From Asterionellopsis glacialis (Eukaryota; Bacillariophyta; Plagiogrammaphyceae; Rhaphoneidales; Asterionellopsidaceae): a stretch of DNA of 20,169 nt. The notes under the pieces are model-generated. The model searched no databases. It was not told the DNA's origin and saw only the letters and a list, made by a program, of their open reading frames with translations. This document shows, piece after piece, positions 17,273 through 20,169 of this stretch (the first letter of the stretch is position 1; every line of letters starts with the position of its first letter). The position numbers were made by a program, and so were the translations under genes. The stretch covers positions 1-20,169 of the forward strand of contig WKLE02005586.1 of the NCBI GenBank assembly GCA_014885115.2, given 5' to 3'.

Positions 17273-18775
17273 TCAGTTTTGCTTATTAGTTGTATTGTTC
17301 TCCCATTCCTTGATAATTGCTTTAGCTATGAAGTCTCCCCAAAACTCATACCCTTCGTCGTTCCAGTGGATTCTATCAACAGATAGGAGGGATGATCCAG
17401 GTAAATAGTTTTGGTTGGATCGTCCGGAGCATAAAAAAGATTGTTCGTGGTTTTGCTTATGTAAAATAGAACCGTGATTATTTTTTTCCTGGTAAAAGTC
17501 TTTCATTTCCTTCTCAATTCGGCGCTTTTCAGATTGCGATATGTTTGTAATGGACACCAGTGAACATCGAGTTTTTCTTGCCTCCGTTTGCTCAGAAGAT
17601 TGTTTTGTCTCGTAATCGTAAAGTTCTGCCTTAGTTGGAGGTTCGACAAATACTATCACGCCTTCATACGTTTCGGCAACTTTCTGTTTTGTCTTGTCGA
17701 TGTATCGAAGTAATGGAAGAACGAACCAGATAAATGGTGGATAGGGAAGTACGGGTAAAGTCCTCGGAAGTGCTGTCAGGACTATCAAAGGTGAGAAGCC
17801 CAAGCTCTCTTCTGTGCATATTTCTTTTGTTTGGTAATTACATTCATCATGCTTGTGCACAACAAGCGAGGTTCTCTCATTATCCAGCAGAGACAACGAA
17901 GAGGAGGAGGAATGTGTATTAGTCGACTCCAAACAATCGATAGCAGCAACTCCTTTACAGATTCCTGCTGTCATCTCCGGTAATCTTCTGGAAGAATACC
18001 CTGTTGACACTTTCAAACGATCTATAGATTCCTCAAGTCCTTTTTTCATTTTATTGGCAACTGCCAAAATAACCCTTTTAAGCTCTAATGCATAGTCACC
18101 ACCTCTGGCTTTAGCTTGACGACGAAACTCTAGTTGTTTCCCGCCTAACAAAAAGGGTAAAAATGAACTTTTCAAATCGTTTAGTCCTGTAACTACAATA
18201 CCAACATCAAAATCTTGAAGATAATCTGATTTTGAATCCATCTTTTCTAAATCTCCTTCTGTCGCATTACACTCTTCCTGGCCTATTATCGTTGGTACAC
18301 TGCACACTTCCGTCGTATGGGTGAAGCTTTGCTCTTTTTCAAGGGTGCTACTTTTACGTTCTAGTTTGTCAACAATCCATCCTGCAGGTGCTCCTGGTTC
18401 GGCTATACACGTCCATGACACTGTTCTATCACGTAAATGTTCAGAAAGGGCCTTGGCAATTGCTTCTGGCAAGATTGGGGTACATGATCTTGAGACGCCC
18501 ACACCAGCTGCAAGTGAATCTCCAATGACAAGTAATTTCAATGGTGGTAGCTGTTTAGATGTGCTACCATTCTGATTTTCTTTTTCTTGTAGTATGCTGT
18601 CATTCTTCTTCTCCTTTTTCTCCACGATTCCTTGAGCTGGTAACAAAGGAACAGGAGCATGTCCATATATGGTCCGATACCGTATCAAGAAATATACACC
18701 CTGCATAATGGCTATAGTAAAAGTAGTGACTGGTGCTATAAACATAACACCGACAATACTCATGAAAAATGTCAT
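17273..18775 (-). CDS. Membrane-anchored SGNH/GDSL-type hydrolase
   Basis: A 500-residue intronless esterase/lipase-fold protein. Block I is LLVIGDSLAAGVGV with nucleophile S87 (81-94). A candidate oxyanion Gly lies in EPGAPAGW (126-133). Block III is VVTGLND with N199. Block V is VDRIHWNDEGYEFWG with D467 and H470. So the Ser-Gly-Asn-His set and the Asp are all present. Residues 1-33 are hydrophobic and probably an uncleaved membrane anchor, placing the catalytic domain in the ER lumen, outside the cell or in another compartment. Plain SGNH domains run about 200 residues; here long Ser/Glu/Lys-rich insertions occur at about 140-185, 245-325 and 385-460. The segment SPLIVLTALPRTLPVLPYPPF (about 328-348) recalls bacterial SGNH esterases with an ALP-x-PL motif. 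The substrate is unknown. The ATG has A at -3, and the gene is divergent from the P450 gene. Confidence 0.85.
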   Translation of the reverse strand: MTFFMSIVGVMFIAPVTTFTIAIMQGVYFLIRYRTIYGHAPVPLLPAQGIVEKKEKKNDSILQEKENQNGSTSKQLPPLKLLVIGDSLAAGVGVSRSCTPILPEAIAKALSEHLRDRTVSWTCIAEPGAPAGWIVDKLERKSSTLEKEQSFTHTTEVCSVPTIIGQEECNATEGDLEKMDSKSDYLQDFDVGIVVTGLNDLKSSFLPFLLGGKQLEFRRQAKARGGDYALELKRVILAVANKMKKGLEESIDRLKVSTGYSSRRLPEMTAGICKGVAAIDCLESTNTHSSSSSLSLLDNERTSLVVHKHDECNYQTKEICTEESLGFSPLIVLTALPRTLPVLPYPPFIWFVLPLLRYIDKTKQKVAETYEGVIVFVEPPTKAELYDYETKQSSEQTEARKTRCSLVSITNISQSEKRRIEKEMKDFYQEKNNHGSILHKQNHEQSFLCSGRSNQNYLPGSSLLSVDRIHWNDEGYEFWGDFIAKAIIKEWENNTTNKQN

Positions 18776-19551
18776 GGTTCAAAATTTTCTGTCCTAGTTC
18801 TGACGAATGCATTGTTTTGCATTTTTTTCTTTCCTTCTCTTTGGAATGTGAAAATACCAAACGAAAAGAAGCAGTGGTGTCAACAACGACGAAAATGCAT
18901 GTGTCAAAAGATGATTATGATGTCTGGCACGAGAACACCCCACGGTTCGCTTTTTTGGTTATTCCTTCGCTTTTTCTATCTCCCCCGTCGCGCGACAATC
19001 ATCGCGCGCAAAAAATCACACTATCTCTACAAACCATATCATCTACTCCTTAAAGGAAGCATTCAATTGGTGGTTGTCCTCTTTTCGTTCCCAGAGGAGT
19101 GACCCTAAGAGAGCTATTCTCGTCGTTGTTGGGTATTTATTATATAAGATATGTTTTATTTATGCAAAAGCAGAATAAACTGTTGAGATTGCGGCACAAA
19201 AAAGAAAGCCAACAGACCTTGTACATACGATTGATACTACTTGTAGGGTCCTAAATAATGAATGTATAAAAGAAAAATCATGGAGTGGCTGAAGCAGCCA
19301 AATCCATCTATCTCAATGTTTTACAAGCGCAGACGCTACCTACGTATGAGCTTCGCACGCAATCGAACAGCAAATATCGCAAATCACACTACTTACTTAC
19401 TGTAACTGTCTGTAACCATTAAAAAACAGAGCACAACAGCACCGTACCATCCAGATTCTCTCAATCATTCCAAACACCAATCTCTTGCAATCATCAATAG
19501 TTCTGGCTACCCACGGTTCTTGTACTTGTAGTCGCCGGGTAAACTCGCAAA
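18776..19551. promoter_or_regulatory. Divergent promoter region between SGNH hydrolase and P450 genes
   Basis: These 776 bases must carry both promoters. There is a CGCGCGACAATCATCGCGCG imperfect inverted repeat near 18989-19009 and a TATTATATAAG AT-rich box near 19137-19147, about 400 bases before the P450 ATG. Small open frames in this stretch have no family resemblance. Confidence 0.5.
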
Positions 19552-20169
19552 ATGGCATTCTCTATAAACTGGACCGACATATGGCCAAAGCTGGTTCTCT
19601 TTCTGGTACTTGTCGGACTTTCCAAGCTGATTTCGTTCCTCAAGTTGCTTCATAAAATTGCAGAACGCAAGAAACAGCTCCCTTTCCCAGATATTCCATA
19701 CACTGTTCCAGACCCACATTGGCTGTTTGGTCATTTGAAAATAATCGGAGCAGATGATGCTGTCAAAAATTTGCACAAAATATGTGTGGAACATGCGGGC
19801 CCAGATGGTGTGTCAACCTTCTTTCATCTCAATACACCTACGTTAACATTGTTAGATGCCAAACATGCCATCAAACTTTTACGACTTAGTTTCGAACGCA
19901 TTCAATTGAGGGTAACGTCGAAACATTTCAAGAAATTACTAGGAGAAACAAGTTTGATAATGACAAATGGGAGAATATGGAAATCCGGGAGGAATGTTGT
20001 GAATCCTGCCTTTGTGCCTGAAGCTATGGATGGAATACAGCATATCATTTTAAAAAATGCAGGTCGATTTGAAGAAACATTAAAGAGCATAATTAACAGA
20101 TCAGAAAACGGAACGTATGCTGTGGATGCATGCTACCTCACGAAACTAGTGTGTCTTGACTCGTTCGGC
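19552..20169 (+). CDS. Cytochrome P450, N-terminal part (cut by window edge)
   Basis: 206 codons are open from the ATG at 19552-19554 (A at -3, G at +4) to the end of the window. Residues 11-35 form a hydrophobic anchor (WPKLVLFLVLVGLSKLISFL) as in ER-bound microsomal P450s. A proline-rich hinge follows (LPFPDIPYTVPDPHWLFGHL, 43-62). The C-helix signature is W143-K-S-G-R147 followed by N151-P152-A-F, where the Trp and Arg normally contact a haem propionate. The WxxxR ... NPAF form recalls CYP4-type and related clans. The I-helix, ExxR and Cys-ligand motifs lie outside, so family and substrate cannot be assigned. No intron is needed up to the edge. Confidence 0.85.
   Translation, partial: MAFSINWTDIWPKLVLFLVLVGLSKLISFLKLLHKIAERKKQLPFPDIPYTVPDPHWLFGHLKIIGADDAVKNLHKICVEHAGPDGVSTFFHLNTPTLTLLDAKHAIKLLRLSFERIQLRVTSKHFKKLLGETSLIMTNGRIWKSGRNVVNPAFVPEAMDGIQHIILKNAGRFEETLKSIINRSENGTYAVDACYLTKLVCLDSFG

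Noticed and set aside
1..20169. tRNA, rRNA, CRISPR array or transposase gene
   Set aside because: No B-box with a matching cloverleaf, no rRNA-like sequence, no regular spacer-repeat array, and no transposase or reverse-transcriptase motifs were seen by eye; a tRNA scan would be needed to be certain.

Overview
The window is nuclear DNA from a eukaryote, most likely a diatom or close stramenopile relative. The evidence is short GT-AG introns (81-130 bases) in two genes, purine at -3 before most start codons, and an enzyme whose N-terminus looks like the signal-plus-transit leader of secondary red plastids (a hydrophobic stretch ending VVA|FQP, then an Arg/Ser/Thr-rich segment). There is also a protein of a type I associate with uncharacterised stramenopile families. 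No bacterial operon structure, rRNA, recognisable tRNA, CRISPR array or transposase gene is seen.

Layout, left to right: the 5' end of a short-chain dehydrogenase/reductase (minus, cut by the window edge); a mitoferrin-like mitochondrial carrier (minus); a PLP-dependent L-serine/L-threonine ammonia-lyase (plus), divergent from the carrier; a small 161-residue protein with an internally duplicated motif (plus); an uncharacterised 264-residue protein with a W-Y-x4-DY ... RGLE pattern (minus); a three-exon TLDc-domain (OXR1-type) protein (plus); a three-exon protein made of about six PAS domains (plus); a membrane-anchored SGNH/GDSL-type hydrolase (minus), convergent with the PAS gene; and the N-terminal third of a cytochrome P450 (plus, cut by the right edge).

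The genes do not form one pathway and no operon-like co-regulation is implied. The most interesting item is the multi-PAS protein. Two of its domains (PAS3 and PAS5) carry the His-Asp-x-Tyr and downstream Arg pattern of the FixL haem-oxygen sensor. The interleaved PAS4 and PAS6 have lost it, by a roughly 12-residue deletion and by His-to-Asn replacement respectively. No kinase, cyclase or DNA-binding output domain is visible.

Intergenic DNA is long (0.5 to 2.4 kb). It is built from a small recurring vocabulary: TCTCTAGAGA palindromes, GGTACC/GTACC-rich patches, ACTGT pentamers, and two short tandem duplications. Exon boundaries, targeting and function are inferred from sequence reading alone.
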